Made by a program: the position numbers and the translations under genes. The notes under the pieces are model-generated. The model had not been told where the DNA came from, made no database searches, and saw only the letters and a program-made list of their open reading frames with translations. A DNA stretch of 64,000 bases. Origin: Bacteroidales bacterium (GTDB lineage: Bacteria > Bacteroidota > Bacteroidia > Bacteroidales > UBA932). The stretch lies in contig JAFWOY010000001.1 of NCBI GenBank assembly GCA_017509755.1, positions 88,556 to 152,555 on the forward strand, read 5' to 3'. Shown one piece after another: positions 1 through 9,868 of the stretch (positions are counted from its first letter, which is position 1; every line of letters starts with the position of its first letter).

Positions 1-1570
<1,570 letters not shown>

Positions 1571-1572
1571 GA

Positions 1573-1605
1573 TTGGTATTTTTTACGTTTTATTGATTAC
1601 TTTTG
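1573..1605 (+). promoter_or_regulatory. Bacteroidota-type promoter of the lipoprotein gene at 1644
   Basis: TTG at 1573-1575 and a -7 box TACTTTTG at 1598-1605 are separated by 22 nt, close to the TTTG-N19/21-TAnnTTTG pattern known for the primary sigma factor of Bacteroidota. The transcript would start near 1612, about 32 nt before the ATG. Confidence 0.6.
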
Positions 1606-1618
1606 CCCCTGCTTAAGG

Positions 1619-1651
1619 CAAATTAGATGCCAACACCCGGACTATGACAAA
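1619..1651 (-). promoter_or_regulatory. Possible groES promoter
   Basis: On the minus strand TTTG (1651-1648) is followed after 22 nt by TAATTTG (1625-1619), one base short of the TAnnTTTG consensus. It would give a leader of about 40 nt. It overlaps the 5' end of the divergent gene. Weak evidence, kept because no better box precedes groES. Confidence 0.3.
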
Positions 1652-2459
1652 ATGTCACTTTCTTCTCCTGGCAGCCTCGTTGCTGCTGCTTGTTTCCTGC
1701 AAACCAGAACCGAAAGGACCTTCTCTTTCGCAATACGGCGCCCAGTCGGAGGCGACCCAAAACGCGTTGTTTGAGCAATATGTCCTGACGTTGCTGGCAT
1801 CCCCGCCCGAAAGGGCGCGCCAACTGCAGGACAGCATCATGACCGTGGCCGAAAGCGACAGCACCGAGTGGCAGCGGATCACAAAGCTCGAAGAACTCTA
1901 CCTGCTCGATCCGAACAGTCCCTACCGCAACGAAGAATTGTTCATCCCGGTCCTGGAGCATTTCGCCGCATCCCCGCTGGCCAGTGAGGAACAGCGCGCC
2001 CACGCGGCCTGGCTAGCGCCGCGCATCACGCTCAACCGTCCGGGACAGGTCGCGGCCGATTTTGATTTCATCTCGCCGAAAGGACGGCGCGAGAATCTCC
2101 ATGCGACGATCGACGCCCGCAAGCCGCAGCGTACCCTTCTCTTTTTCAGCAATCCGGGTTGCCCGAACTGCAAGGAGATCACCGAGTCTTTGTCCCAAGA
2201 CCTGGGAATCCAGGCGATGATGGAAGACGGTCGCCTGCTGGTCGTGAACATCTATCCGGACGAAGACGTGCAGGCCTGGCTCGACTATCTCCCGAACTAC
2301 CCGGCGGAGTGGGTCTGCGGGTACGATCCCGACCAGCTGCTCAACAGCAACACCGTGTACTGGCTCCGCGCCATCCCGTCGCTCTACCTGCTTGACGAAC
2401 AAAAGCGGGTCATCCTCAAGGATGCCCCGCTGAATTTCCTGCTCGCCGCCCTCCGTTAA
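1644..2459 (+). CDS. Lipoprotein with thioredoxin-like domain (DUF5106 type)
   Basis: A 271-residue lipoprotein: signal peptide with lipobox LLVSC (Cys19), a helical N-terminal half (about 25-125), then a thioredoxin fold in which LLFFSNPGCPNCKEI carries the active-site pair CPNC (about 172-175). The later AIPSLYLLD supplies the cis-Pro strand (IP-S) typical of thioredoxins. Bacteroidota proteins pairing DUF5106 with a TlpA/AhpC-like domain have this layout and are thought to act as envelope thiol-disulfide reductants. Membrane anchoring in the periplasm is inferred. The gene converges on ispE with a 4-bp overlap of stop codons. The substrate is unknown. Confidence 0.75.
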   Translation: MTKCHFLLLAASLLLLVSCKPEPKGPSLSQYGAQSEATQNALFEQYVLTLLASPPERARQLQDSIMTVAESDSTEWQRITKLEELYLLDPNSPYRNEELFIPVLEHFAASPLASEEQRAHAAWLAPRITLNRPGQVAADFDFISPKGRRENLHATIDARKPQRTLLFFSNPGCPNCKEITESLSQDLGIQAMMEDGRLLVVNIYPDEDVQAWLDYLPNYPAEWVCGYDPDQLLNSNTVYWLRAIPSLYLLDEQKRVILKDAPLNFLLAALR

Positions 2460-3196
2460 TAAATCCCGAACAGCGCCGAACCGCTGCCCGACATCGCCAC
2501 ATACAGGGCACCGTCCGCATAGATTGCATCCCGGGCCGCCGCCAGGGACGGATGCCGGGCAAAGACCGTTTCCTCGAAATCATTGACAAGCAGACCCCGC
2601 CACTCGGCGACAGGCCGCTGCACGATCGCCTCGATGTGCTCCGCCGGTTCGTGCGGCGTAATGCCCGCATACGCCTCCCGCGTCGATACGAAGACCGACT
2701 GCGGAAAAATGCGCAACGGATGGTCTCCCAGTGAGAAATCCAGCGGCGTGAGGATTTCGCCGCGGCCCCGGGCCAGCATCGGCCGGTTGTAGATGAAAAA
2801 GGCGCAGTCGCTGCCTAAACGGGCGGCCAACCCGGAAAGCGTTTCCAAAGACAAACCGAGGGAGAAAAGATCGTTCAGGCCGCTGAGCGTAAAGGCCGCA
2901 TCGGCTGAACCGCCACCGAGTCCGGCGCCCATCGGAATCTTTTTATAGAGACCGATCTCGACGGGAGGGATATCGTAGCTGTCATGCAGCAGTTTCCAAG
3001 CTTTTTCGCAGAGATTCTCTCCTTCCACCGTGGCACCGTACACCCGCATCCGGAAGGTATCCGCATGGGTCAGCTCCAGGATGTCGCAGATGGACGGGAC
3101 CGGATAAAAGAGGGTCTCAATGTCGTGATACCCGTCGGAACGCTTCCGTACGACATTGAGGCCCAGGTTTATCTTTGCATTGGGATAGAGCAGCAT
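2456..3196 (-). CDS. ispE: 4-diphosphocytidyl-2-C-methyl-D-erythritol kinase
   Basis: GHMP-family kinase that phosphorylates the 2-hydroxyl of CDP-methylerythritol in the MEP isoprenoid pathway. Visible landmarks are the N-terminal PNAKINLGLNVVRKRSDGYH, the glycine-rich ATP loop PMGAGLGGGSADAAF (about 88-102) and the C-terminal MSGSGSALFG motif. At 246 residues it is somewhat shorter than the ~280 usual. It stands alone, convergent with the upstream lipoprotein gene, with its start in the 170-bp gap before the operon at 3369. No full-consensus -7 box was found for it; TACCTTCG at 3228-3221 is the nearest. Confidence 0.95.
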   Translation of the reverse strand: MLLYPNAKINLGLNVVRKRSDGYHDIETLFYPVPSICDILELTHADTFRMRVYGATVEGENLCEKAWKLLHDSYDIPPVEIGLYKKIPMGAGLGGGSADAAFTLSGLNDLFSLGLSLETLSGLAARLGSDCAFFIYNRPMLARGRGEILTPLDFSLGDHPLRIFPQSVFVSTREAYAGITPHEPAEHIEAIVQRPVAEWRGLLVNDFEETVFARHPSLAAARDAIYADGALYVAMSGSGSALFGIY

Positions 3197-3291
3197 CGGC
3201 TTGTTTTGACTAACGGACTACGAAGGTACGGCAAAAAGGGACGCGATAGAAGACACCCCGGCGCTTTTTTTCAACACCGCCATAAACAACT

Positions 3292-3325
3292 ACGCATTTT
3301 GCGTGTTTTCTTACTCAAATTGAGT
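3292..3325 (+). promoter_or_regulatory. Candidate operator A: two 21-bp-spaced half sites
   Basis: ACGCATTTTGCGT (3292-3304) and ACTCAAATTGAGT (3313-3325) begin 21 bp apart, two helical turns, and are each near-palindromic. The second begins 35 bp before the -7 box at 3348. The same spacing and offset recur at 12466-12499 before the -7 box at 12522. Likely bound by the XylR-like regulator encoded at 11316; that assignment is inference. Confidence 0.65.
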
Positions 3326-3347
3326 GATTCACTCCCTGGTTTTTTGC

Positions 3348-3355
3348 TAACTTTG
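3348..3355 (+). promoter_or_regulatory. -7 box of the 3369-12476 operon
   Basis: TAACTTTG matches TAnnTTTG exactly, 13 nt before the ATG at 3369, giving a near-leaderless transcript. No TTTG is found at the expected -33 spacing; the closest TTG is 25 nt upstream, inside operator A. A poor -33 element fits an activator-dependent promoter. Confidence 0.7.
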
Positions 3356-3368
3356 TACAAATAAAGGC

Positions 3369-5078
3369 ATGAACCGTTCGCGGAAAATAACAGACACCGT
3401 TTTCCTGCTTCTGTTTTTCGGGGCAGTGACGCTTTATTTTGCCATCTGGTACGGCTTCCATACCATCAATCTGGAACAACTGCAGCTTTTTGAGTGGACC
3501 GGGGTCTATTTTGCGCAGACAGTCGCTGTCCCCGGCGGCTTCGCCGATTACCTCGGACGATTCCTCACCCAGTTCTTCCACACGCCCATCCCCGGAGCCC
3601 TCATCATCGCCGGACTGCTGGTCCTGATCCGTTTCCTGATCCTGCGCCTTTGCCGCCGGAAAGATGTCCTTGTCGCCGTCTTGTCCTACATCCCGCCGGT
3701 CCTGCTGCTGGTCGTAATGTGCTACCGCTTTCCGACCGTCTCCCTGCTGACATCCTTTGCGCTCGTGCTGGGTGCGCTGCTATCCGTCACGAAGATCAGC
3801 AACACCCGGGCCCGCCGCATCTGCGCCCTCATCTCCATTCCCGTCCTCTACTATCTGGCAGGCAGCTTCGTGCTCCTGTTTGCCGCAGGCATCGCCCTCC
3901 GGGAACGCAACAAAGCCTATGGAGCCATTGCGATCCTCCTGGCCGTGGCTTGCCCGCTGGTTGCGTACCCGCTGCTCTCCTATCCGCTCGGAAGACTTCT
4001 CTACGGCTTGCATTACTACAAGGTCCATGTCCATATGCCCGTCTGGCCGTGGATTGCCGTTGCAGCCACCCTCGCCCTGCTGGCCTTCGCCCGGACAGAA
4101 CACCCTTCCGGCTCTTTCCGCTACGGGCCCCTCGCCTATGGACTGCTTTTCGCCGCAGGCACAGCGGCCGTGCTGCTTGCCAGCAGCCAGGTCGATGAGC
4201 AGAGCCTCAAATACAGCATCCTCACCGGAAAGCGGGCCTGGAACCGGATCGTGACCGAAGCCACGCGGCGGGCACCCCGCACCTATAGCGAGACCGCGTG
4301 CCTCAACCTGGCTCTCTGCAAGACAGGCCATCTGGGCGGGCACATGTTCGATTACCTGCAGGACGGCCCGGAGACCTTGCTCCCCCATGAGAACACACCC
4401 CACCACGACGGACTCTCGACCGCCGAGATCTTCTACCAGCTGGGCATGGTGAACAATGCCCGCCGCTACTGTTTCGAGGCGCTCGGGGTGATTCCGGATT
4501 ATCAGAAGAGCGCGCCGGTTTTCAAGCTGCTGGCGGAAACCAGCATCGTCAACGAGAAATACGAACTGGCCCGGAAATACCTGACGGCGCTCAGCCACAC
4601 CCTGTATTACCGGAAATGGGCCAACGAGCGGTTGGCGAAGTTCGAGGACCTGATGGAACTGATGATCATGGAAGAATACGCCATGAAACATCTCGAACGA
4701 TACAAGGGCGAGGACTACATCTTCGATTACAATGCGGCCGATGTTTCCCTGCGCCAGCTGCTGGCGGAGTATCCCGGCAACATCACGGCCCTGAATTACC
4801 TGCTGGCCTGGTCGCTGCTCAACAAGGACCTCGGCGCGTTCATGGCGGACTGTCCGTTCGATGGTTTCACCGAGGCCGTACCGAAAGCCTATCAGGAAGC
4901 CTTCCTCCTCAACTGGGATATGTTCGGGGGAATGACTGAAGACCTGCCGCCGTTCATCAACAAGCGTTTCGTGTCGCGCAAGGAATCATTTACCCGGGAC
5001 TTTGAGACCAATGTCCCGATGAACCAGATGCTGCAGCGCTACGGGGATACCTACTGGTTCTACTATTATTTCAAATAG
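3369..5078 (+). CDS. Polytopic membrane protein with C-terminal helical repeats (DUF6057 type), copy 1
   Basis: A 569-residue protein. The first ~265 residues contain about seven to eight hydrophobic segments (for example LLLFFGAVTLYFAIWYG and ALIIAGLLVLIRFLI). The C-terminal half is soluble and TPR-like (YQLGMVNNARRYCFEALGVI, ETSIVNEKYELARKYLTAL) and ends YGDTYWFYYYF. I connect it to the Bacteroidota family DUF6057 from memory; the function is unknown. It begins the operon, is followed after 1 bp by a CxxCH propeller lipoprotein, and is paralogous to the gene at 8159 over its full length. A role as inner-membrane partner of the propeller protein is inferred from the duplicated gene pair only. 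Confidence 0.75.
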   Translation: MNRSRKITDTVFLLLFFGAVTLYFAIWYGFHTINLEQLQLFEWTGVYFAQTVAVPGGFADYLGRFLTQFFHTPIPGALIIAGLLVLIRFLILRLCRRKDVLVAVLSYIPPVLLLVVMCYRFPTVSLLTSFALVLGALLSVTKISNTRARRICALISIPVLYYLAGSFVLLFAAGIALRERNKAYGAIAILLAVACPLVAYPLLSYPLGRLLYGLHYYKVHVHMPVWPWIAVAATLALLAFARTEHPSGSFRYGPLAYGLLFAAGTAAVLLASSQVDEQSLKYSILTGKRAWNRIVTEATRRAPRTYSETACLNLALCKTGHLGGHMFDYLQDGPETLLPHENTPHHDGLSTAEIFYQLGMVNNARRYCFEALGVIPDYQKSAPVFKLLAETSIVNEKYELARKYLTALSHTLYYRKWANERLAKFEDLMELMIMEEYAMKHLERYKGEDYIFDYNAADVSLRQLLAEYPGNITALNYLLAWSLLNKDLGAFMADCPFDGFTEAVPKAYQEAFLLNWDMFGGMTEDLPPFINKRFVSRKESFTRDFETNVPMNQMLQRYGDTYWFYYYFK

Positions 5079-5079
5079 C

Positions 5080-6549
5080 ATGGATAGGAAAAGCCTTCTC
5101 ATACTGCTGACGTTGCTGCTTCTTTCCGTCGCCTGCCGGGAGGAGGTCATCAATCCTGCGCCGTATGGCCTGCCGCCCGACATTTTCCCCGACTACAACG
5201 GCGTGACGGTCCCGGCCACGATCGCCCCGATGAACTTCTCGATGGACGGCGCGCGTCTCATTGACGTGACCCTTACAGGAGATGACGGCTCAACGATGCA
5301 TGTCAGAGGGCCCGTGGCGAAATTCCCGACCCGCGCCTGGAAGAAAATGCTGCGCGCCAACAAAGGCGCTTCCATCAAGTTCGACACCTACGGCCTGAAG
5401 GACACCACCTGGTTTGAATACGCCCCGTTCCGCATCTACGTTAGCGAGGATGACATCGATTACGGCCTCACCTACCGGCTCATCACCCCTTCTTATGAAG
5501 GAATGGGCAAACTGGGAATCTACGAACGGGATCTCTCGTCTTACAAGGAAAAGGAACTCATCGGGGTCGATGAAGTCAACGGCTGCATCAACTGCCATTC
5601 TTTCAACCAGTGCGACCCCTCCGACCTGAGCCTCCATATCCGAGGCGAGTACGGGGCCACCCTCATCCGCAAGGACGCGCAGCTCAAGGCCTACGCGACC
5701 AAGACGGATTCCACGATTTCGGCTTGCGTCTATCCTTACTGGCATCCGTCGGGCAATTATATCGCCTACTCCAACAACGACACCCGGCAAGGCTTTTACC
5801 AGCGCATGGAAAACATCCTGGAAGTGTTCGACTACGAATCCGATATCGTGGTTTACGACATCCGCAACAACGAACTGCTTTCCTGCCCCCTGATCAAAGG
5901 CCCCCAGGCCTGGGAAACCTTCCCAGCCTTTTCCCCTGACGGCAGGACGCTCTACTTCTGCACCGCGACGCCCAAACCCATTCCCGAAGGACTCTCCGAG
6001 ATCCGCTACAACCTCTGCAGCATCGCCTTCGATCCCGAAACCGGCCGTTTCGGCGACACCGTTGACACCTTGGTGCTCGCCGCACCCAAAGGTCAAAGCG
6101 TCTCCTTCCCCAGACCTTCGTTCGATGGCCGCTTCCTGATGTACACGGTGTCCGATTTCGGCAATTTCTCGATCTGGCACCATGAATCGGACCTCAAGCT
6201 GCTGAACCTTGAGACGATGGAGACCAACGAAATGATCGGGGTCAACAGCGACTTCGACGCGGACAGCTACCACAACTGGAGCAGCAACAGCCGCTGGTTC
6301 GTGTTCGGCACCCGCCGCGACGACCAGACCCACACCCGGCCCTACATCTGCCATATCGACGAAAAAGGCATGCCCGGCAGACCTTTCCTGCTTCCCCAGG
6401 AGAATCCCCGCCAATACTACGACATCATGCTGCGAAGCTACAACATCCCCGAATTCGTCAGCGGGCCTGTGGATTTCGACCACCACAAGGCCTGGCGACT
6501 GCTCAAGCGGGGAAAGAAGACGTCTTTCAAGTACAAGTCGAATCCATGA
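5080..6549 (+). CDS. Lipoprotein beta-propeller with c-type haem motif CxxCH, copy 1
   Basis: A 489-residue envelope lipoprotein: short signal peptide with lipobox SVAC (about residue 19). An N-terminal beta-rich domain (about 30-165) precedes a single haem c attachment motif CINCH at residues 169-173 (codons 5584-5598). A TolB/PD40-like propeller follows, with blades such as PYWHPSGNYIAYS, PAFSPDGRTLYFC and HNWSSNSRWFVFG. The CxxCH motif implies covalent haem attachment in the periplasm if cytochrome c maturation genes exist elsewhere. The gene follows the DUF6057-type gene by 1 bp and overlaps the next gene by 4 bp. The paralogue at 9865 keeps the CxxCH. Electron transfer or redox sensing is possible; nothing here proves it. 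Confidence 0.75.
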   Translation: MDRKSLLILLTLLLLSVACREEVINPAPYGLPPDIFPDYNGVTVPATIAPMNFSMDGARLIDVTLTGDDGSTMHVRGPVAKFPTRAWKKMLRANKGASIKFDTYGLKDTTWFEYAPFRIYVSEDDIDYGLTYRLITPSYEGMGKLGIYERDLSSYKEKELIGVDEVNGCINCHSFNQCDPSDLSLHIRGEYGATLIRKDAQLKAYATKTDSTISACVYPYWHPSGNYIAYSNNDTRQGFYQRMENILEVFDYESDIVVYDIRNNELLSCPLIKGPQAWETFPAFSPDGRTLYFCTATPKPIPEGLSEIRYNLCSIAFDPETGRFGDTVDTLVLAAPKGQSVSFPRPSFDGRFLMYTVSDFGNFSIWHHESDLKLLNLETMETNEMIGVNSDFDADSYHNWSSNSRWFVFGTRRDDQTHTRPYICHIDEKGMPGRPFLLPQENPRQYYDIMLRSYNIPEFVSGPVDFDHHKAWRLLKRGKKTSFKYKSNP

Positions 6550-8162
6550 TGACGGCACCGAAGATGAATCCGTTGTACCGGCTCATGCTGGCTATGGCAA
6601 GCCTCGTTCTTCTGGTCTTGCTGGCCGGCAGTTGTGCCGATGAATTCATCGAGGTACCGGAAGAGGATGAAGATGACATCGCCGGAACGACCTTCGACCG
6701 CAGCATCGCCATCGCATTCGGCGACCCGGAAGCAACGGTCAGCGGGGATGTGCACGGGATCGTCTCCGTGAGCGGCAACCGCGTGACCGTGAACAACACG
6801 AGGGATGAAATCATCCTCTATGAATTGAGCGGCTCCAGCGACAACGGCTTCTTCAAACTGTACAGTTCCAGGAAACAGGCCATCCGGCTCAGCAACCTGA
6901 TTCTGGTCAATCCCAAAGGCGCGGCCATCAACAACCAGAGCGGCAAACGGACATTCGTCCTCGTAGAAGGGACCAATTCCCTGGCGGACGGCGCCAAATA
7001 CACGGGTACGGACGGGGAGGACGAGAAGGCGGCTTTCTTCAGCGAGGGCCAGCTGATTTTCTCCGGTACGGGCTCCTTGACCGTAACAGCACGAGGCAAA
7101 GCCGGTATCACGAGTGACGATTACATCCACTTCATGGAGAGCCCCACCGTGAAAGTCAGCACGTCGGCCGGTCACGCCGTCAGCGGCAAGGAGGCCGTCA
7201 TCGTTTCGGGAGGGCAGCTTGACGTGGCCACGTCGGCCGACATGAAAAAAGGATTCAGCTCCGATTCGCTGGTCCGCATCGAGGGCGGCAAGACGGCCAT
7301 CACCGTCACCGGTTCGACGGCGTATGACCGCAAGAAGAACAAAGATACCGGCACTGCCGGCATCAAAGCCGACCAATTGTTTGAAATGCTTGGAGGCGAC
7401 CTGGTCATCCACAATTCCGGTATCGGGGGCAAAGGCATCAGCAGCGACGGTCCGGGTTATTTCAAGGGCGGTACCGTCACGATTACGACAACCGGGGCGA
7501 ACTATGGCAGCAGCAACTCCACACCGTCCAAAGGCATCAAGGTCGACGGTGACCTCTCTTTCTCCGGCACGGTCGTCAGTGTGACCAGCAAGTTCCACGA
7601 AGGCATCTCGTCGAAAGGCGCCATCGACATCTCCGGCGGCGTCCTGTACATCTGTGCCAGTGACGACGCCATCAATGCAGCCGGCGACCTGACCATCCAG
7701 GGCGGTTCGGTCTGCGCCTGGTCCACGGGCAATGACGGGATGGACGCCAACGGCAATTTGTATATCAAGGGCGGCCTGGTCTATGCCATCGGCACCCACA
7801 CGCCCGAAGTAGCTTTGGATGCCAATACCGATGACAATTACAAGTTGTATGTCCAAGGAGGCACGCTGATCGCCATCGGCGGGCTGGAAAGCGATGCTGT
7901 CCTTACACAAAGTTGCTATGCAGCTCCATGGAGCCCGAATACCTGGTATGGACTGACGGTGGGTCTATCGACCTTTGCCTTCAAGACTCCGGCCAGCGGC
8001 GGTGATCCGCTCGTCGTATCGGGAGTCCCGACTCCTTCTCTCCAAGCAGGTGTCAGCGTCAGCGGTGGCACGACACTCTTCAACGGCCTCGGCGTGAAAG
8101 ACGGAACCGTTTCCGGCGGCGCTTCCGTCAACCTGTCGAACTACAGCAGTACACTCCCATGA
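6546..8162 (+). CDS. Cthe_2159-like (DUF4353) carbohydrate-binding beta-helix lipoprotein
   Basis: A 538-residue lipoprotein with lipobox LLAGSC. After an Asp/Glu-rich spacer it contains many short repeats of right-handed beta-helix type (EAVIVSGGQLDVATS, IDISGGVLYICASDDAINA, LTIQGGSVCAWSTGNDGMDA). This is the pattern of the Cthe_2159 family, whose founding member from Clostridium thermocellum binds cellulose and polygalacturonate. It lacks clear polysaccharide-lyase catalytic residues that I can identify. It overlaps both neighbours by 4 bp and sits between two copies of the membrane/CxxCH-propeller module, so it probably works at the cell surface with them. An internal Met (residue 7) is an alternative start. 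Confidence 0.75.
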   Translation: MMTAPKMNPLYRLMLAMASLVLLVLLAGSCADEFIEVPEEDEDDIAGTTFDRSIAIAFGDPEATVSGDVHGIVSVSGNRVTVNNTRDEIILYELSGSSDNGFFKLYSSRKQAIRLSNLILVNPKGAAINNQSGKRTFVLVEGTNSLADGAKYTGTDGEDEKAAFFSEGQLIFSGTGSLTVTARGKAGITSDDYIHFMESPTVKVSTSAGHAVSGKEAVIVSGGQLDVATSADMKKGFSSDSLVRIEGGKTAITVTGSTAYDRKKNKDTGTAGIKADQLFEMLGGDLVIHNSGIGGKGISSDGPGYFKGGTVTITTTGANYGSSNSTPSKGIKVDGDLSFSGTVVSVTSKFHEGISSKGAIDISGGVLYICASDDAINAAGDLTIQGGSVCAWSTGNDGMDANGNLYIKGGLVYAIGTHTPEVALDANTDDNYKLYVQGGTLIAIGGLESDAVLTQSCYAAPWSPNTWYGLTVGLSTFAFKTPASGGDPLVVSGVPTPSLQAGVSVSGGTTLFNGLGVKDGTVSGGASVNLSNYSSTLP

Positions 8163-9868
8163 AAAACAAGCCCTATCGATTCTTGTTTCCGGGCCTTTTC
8201 GCCTTGGCAACGTTCCTGTTCTTCTGGTTGGCCTATCCCTACCACGTTTACAACCAGGAGCAGTTCCAGCTCTTCCAGTTTTCCTGGAGATATCTGGCCG
8301 AAACCCTGGCGGTTCCCGGCGGTCTGGCCGACTGGTGCGGCCGGTTCCTGACGCAGTTCTTCTATTTCTCAGCGGCAGGAAGCCTGATTCTCGCGCTCTT
8401 GCTCACGGCCATCCAGCTGGCTACGGCGGCGCTTGTTAAAACACAGTCCCTTCCGGGATACGCGCTGACTTTCATCCCGCCGGTCCTGCTGCTGCTCTTC
8501 TTCTGCGACGCCGACGCCATGCCCTGCACGCTGGTAGCCATCCTGCTTTCGCTGTTGTGCGCCCTGGCCGTCCTGCGCATCCACCCTTCCCTTCTCCGAA
8601 ACATCCTGGCGGTCGTTGCGACTGCCTTGCTCTTTTTCCTGCTGGGTCCCCTTTCGGTTCTCTTCCTCGTCGCTTGCATTGTCCATGAGCGGAAGCTGCT
8701 TCCGGGCCTTCTGATGATCGTTGTTTTCGCCCTCTGCGTCCTCTGCCTGCATAAGACGATGGGATATCCCTATTACCGGCTCCTGTACGGGATCAACTAT
8801 TACCGGTTCCACCACCACATGCCGGCGTGGCCTTGGATCGCTGCTGCAGCGGAGGCGCTGGTGCTGGCCTTTTCTCCGTTGTTCAAGCGGCAGGGAAAGG
8901 CTTGGGAAGGAATTGCAGCCTACGGTGCGGTGATGGCCCTCGGCATCCTGGGTGTCTTCCTGTGTTATGACAGCGAGAAGGAGACCTATCTCAAATACGA
9001 TTTCCTCACGAGGAGGTTCCAATGGAATGCCATCCTCGCAGAAGCCCGGAAGGACAATCCCCAGAAGCCGTATGAGATGGCCAGCGTAAACCTGGCGCTT
9101 GTCAAAACAGGAAATGCCTACAGGATGTTCCAATTCTACCAGAATGGCACGGACGGCCTGCTTCCAGAATACACCAACGACTTCATGCACCCGTTGATTC
9201 CTTCCGAAGCTTATTTCCAGCTCGGTATGGTCAATGCCAGCCAGCGGTACTCCTTCGAGGCCCAGGAACTGATTCCGGACTTCCAGAAGAGCGTCAGGGC
9301 TTACAAGCGGCTGGCGGAGACCAACCTGGTCAACCGCAACTACAAGGTCGCCGAAAAATACCTCAGGGGTCTCGAAAAGACGCTCTTTTACCGGGGATGG
9401 GCCCGCTCGCGCAAGGCAATGTGCGGCAATGAGGCAGCCATCGATGCGGATCCGGGCTACGGATACCTTCGCAAAGTCCGGCTCCACGACCGCGACTTCC
9501 TCTTCAACCGGCAGGCCATGGAGTCCATGCTGGCCTATCTGGTCCAGGAGAATCCCTCCAACCACATGGCCCTGGAATACCTGCTTGCCTGGGACCTCCT
9601 GGACAAGAACCTGAAAGGGTTCGTCAACTTCTGCCCCTTCGAGGGCTACCCGGGCGGCGTGCCGCGCTGTTACCAGGAAGCGTTCCTGCTGGACTTCGCA
9701 GGCACAACCCAGAGCCTGGACAACGTTCCTGCCTTCATCGACCGCGACGTGGTAACCGCGTTCAGCATCTTCATGCGGGAGCACAACAGCGGGACACCGG
9801 CGCAAACCCTTGCCAATCGGTTCGGCGACACCTACTGGTTTTACTATTTCTATCGACTGGGACAATGA
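8159..9868 (+). CDS. Polytopic membrane protein with C-terminal helical repeats (DUF6057 type), copy 2
   Basis: A 569-residue paralogue of the protein encoded at 3369, identical in length and aligning throughout. Shared features include an early YNQEQFQLFQFSWRYLAETL-type loop, the LAVPGGLADW..RFLTQFF segment, the motif YYRFHHHMPAWPWIA, the repeat region YFQLGMVNASQRYSFEAQEL and the terminal FGDTYWFYYFY. Roughly seven to eight membrane segments lie in the first 265 residues. It overlaps the genes on both sides by 4 bp, which indicates translational coupling. The conserved aromatic C-terminus in both copies may be an interaction tail. Function unknown; family name recalled, not searched. Confidence 0.75.
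   Translation: MKNKPYRFLFPGLFALATFLFFWLAYPYHVYNQEQFQLFQFSWRYLAETLAVPGGLADWCGRFLTQFFYFSAAGSLILALLLTAIQLATAALVKTQSLPGYALTFIPPVLLLLFFCDADAMPCTLVAILLSLLCALAVLRIHPSLLRNILAVVATALLFFLLGPLSVLFLVACIVHERKLLPGLLMIVVFALCVLCLHKTMGYPYYRLLYGINYYRFHHHMPAWPWIAAAAEALVLAFSPLFKRQGKAWEGIAAYGAVMALGILGVFLCYDSEKETYLKYDFLTRRFQWNAILAEARKDNPQKPYEMASVNLALVKTGNAYRMFQFYQNGTDGLLPEYTNDFMHPLIPSEAYFQLGMVNASQRYSFEAQELIPDFQKSVRAYKRLAETNLVNRNYKVAEKYLRGLEKTLFYRGWARSRKAMCGNEAAIDADPGYGYLRKVRLHDRDFLFNRQAMESMLAYLVQENPSNHMALEYLLAWDLLDKNLKGFVNFCPFEGYPGGVPRCYQEAFLLDFAGTTQSLDNVPAFIDRDVVTAFSIFMREHNSGTPAQTLANRFGDTYWFYYFYRLGQ

Noticed and set aside
1571..1643. HrcA/CIRCE operator before groES
   Set aside because: No TTAGCACTC-type inverted repeat is found in the intergenic region.
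6438..7910. A 490-codon minus-strand frame opposite the Cthe_2159-like gene
   Set aside because: Shadow of a repetitive beta-helix gene; no signal peptide or domain.
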